A stretch of DNA of 7,192 nt, taken from contig DFGU01000002.1 in the NCBI GenBank assembly GCA_002371785.1, forward strand, positions 1 through 7,192. The letters are read 5' to 3'. The notes beneath the pieces were generated by a model that made no database searches, was not told the DNA's origin, and worked only from the letters and a program-made list of their open reading frames with translations. Source of the DNA: Bacteroidales bacterium UBA3742 (lineage in GTDB: Bacteria; Bacteroidota; Bacteroidia; Bacteroidales; Paludibacteraceae). Of the stretch, positions 6,311 to 7,192 are shown in pieces. Every line of letters begins with the position of its first letter. Positions within the stretch are counted from its first letter, which is position 1. The position numbers and the translations under genes were made by a program.

Positions 6311-7132
6311 ATGATGATTATGGAAACAAGACGAAGGTTTGAAGAGGCGCTACGCACGATTGAAAAAACGGAAATGGTCGTGCTGCGAGACATTCATAGT
6401 TTTCCTGTTTACGGGCAGGATATCATCTCGCCATACCTGATGATTTTTATCTGTCATGCCGGTTCATCCCGGGCATTGTATGATATGCAGGAGATTCCTA
6501 TTGAAAGCAGTCCGGATTATAGTATAACGGTTATTATTCACTCGTTGGCTTTTGAACAAGAAATGACTCAAAGAAGGATGACACATGAGCGTAATAAATT
6601 TCATGAAAGTCCTGCTTGCCGGTTAACGGACGAAGAAATGACGCAATATATGAAAGCGGTAGATATGTTGGATCTTATCAGTAATACGTCTGTTTCCCGG
6701 TATCCGCATCGCCACGATATGCTTATGGCGCAGACCGATATAATGGCAGAAATGCTGGATGCTTGCAGACGTGAGATAGACGAAGAAGAAAGGGCTAACA
6801 ACCGAAACCGTTCTATATTCAATACATTCTGCAACCTGCTCGCAGCGAACTATAGGGAGCAGCACGAGGTAGCATTTTATGCCGAAAAGGCGCATCTTAC
6901 GACGCGCCATTTCTCGGTAGTTATCAAGGAGGTGGTGGGTATTTCTGCGAGCGATTATATCGAGCAGTATCTGGCTACGCAGGCCAAGAACCTGCTATCC
7001 ACCCGCCCGGATTTATCGGTGCAGCAGATCAGTTACCATCTCGGCTATGCCGATTCGCCGTCCTTCTGTCGTTTCTTCAAGCGTCATACCGGCATCACGC
7101 CGAACGAGTTTCGGTCACACACTCGATATTAA
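6311..7132 (+). CDS. AraC-family transcriptional regulator
   Basis: A 273-residue cytoplasmic DNA-binding protein. The C-terminal 90 residues form the double helix-turn-helix domain (HTH_18 type): first HTH about 187-208 (VAFYAEKAHLTTRHFSVVIK), linking helix 212-230 (SASDYIEQYLATQAKNLLS), second HTH about 235-258 (LSVQQISYHLGYADSPSFCR), and the closing family signature FFKRHTGITPNEFR (255-268). The N-terminal 160 residues resemble the poorly conserved sensing domain of short Bacteroides AraC regulators; no ligand pocket can be named. The ATG at 6311 was chosen because the promoter box ends at 6302; ATG at 6320 (METRRRF) is nearly as likely, and neither has a Shine-Dalgarno site. It is divergent from the beta-helix lipoprotein gene, the likeliest local target (inference). 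It differs from the hybrid two-component, SusR-like or ECF-sigma regulators that usually control SusC loci. Its first half is more AT-rich than its second. No terminator was seen in the 60 bases after it. Confidence 0.93.
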   Translation: MMIMETRRRFEEALRTIEKTEMVVLRDIHSFPVYGQDIISPYLMIFICHAGSSRALYDMQEIPIESSPDYSITVIIHSLAFEQEMTQRRMTHERNKFHESPACRLTDEEMTQYMKAVDMLDLISNTSVSRYPHRHDMLMAQTDIMAEMLDACRREIDEEERANNRNRSIFNTFCNLLAANYREQHEVAFYAEKAHLTTRHFSVVIKEVVGISASDYIEQYLATQAKNLLSTRPDLSVQQISYHLGYADSPSFCRFFKRHTGITPNEFRSHTRY

Positions 7133-7192
7133 ATCTTCAGGATCAAACCAGCTAAATCAGCACGCATTTTTCCTATTTAGTGGCAGAACATG

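Noticed and set aside
7152..7180. CTAAAT...ATTTAG inverted repeat after the AraC-type gene
   Set aside because: The 6-base-pair AT-rich stem with a 17-base loop and no following T tract is not a credible terminator.

Overview
The window looks like a carbohydrate-use locus from a Bacteroidota gut-type bacterium, most likely order Bacteroidales. The evidence is a SusC/RagA-type TonB-dependent transporter with its N-terminal carboxypeptidase-like domain, lipoprotein signal peptides, a general lack of strong Shine-Dalgarno sites, and three copies of a TAATTTTG box that fits the Bacteroides -7 promoter element (TAnnTTTG). The polysaccharide genes have about 50% G+C or more. I cannot name the species.

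Layout: three genes lie on the minus strand and are transcribed from right to left, and one regulator lies on the plus strand at the right end. (1) 6149-4251: a secreted lipoprotein of 632 residues with a repetitive right-handed beta-helix of the Cthe_2159-like carbohydrate-binding family (PF14262-like) and a Gly-Pro linker. It has its own promoter and ends at a clear hairpin terminator. (2) 4141-2825: a 438-residue lipoprotein enzyme of the glucoamylase-like PF10091 / GH144 type, whose characterised members cut beta-1,2-glucan. (3) 2806 to beyond base 1: a SusC-like outer-membrane transporter, 18 bases after the enzyme; 935 residues are visible and the C-terminal end is cut off. (4) 6311-7132, plus strand: an AraC-family transcription factor, divergent from the beta-helix gene.

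How they may work together (inference): the enzyme and the SusC transporter form one transcription unit. The rest of that unit, expected to include a SusD partner and probably a beta-glucosidase, lies off the left edge. The enzyme would trim a glucan, perhaps a beta-1,2-glucan or sophoro-oligosaccharide, and SusC would import the product. The beta-helix lipoprotein could hold glycan, or bind calcium, at the cell envelope. The AraC-type protein is the nearest candidate regulator of the divergent beta-helix gene.

The most notable structure is in the 109-base gap between the beta-helix gene and the enzyme gene. The terminator of the first and the promoter of the second overlap, so that the -33 element sits in the terminator loop and the -7 element follows the T tract directly. 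The same CTTG-N20-TAATTTTG promoter layout recurs in front of the AraC gene. The long plus-strand open frames opposite the three minus-strand genes are codon-aligned antisense shadows and are not annotated. No RNA genes, CRISPR arrays, insertion sequences or attachment sites were seen.
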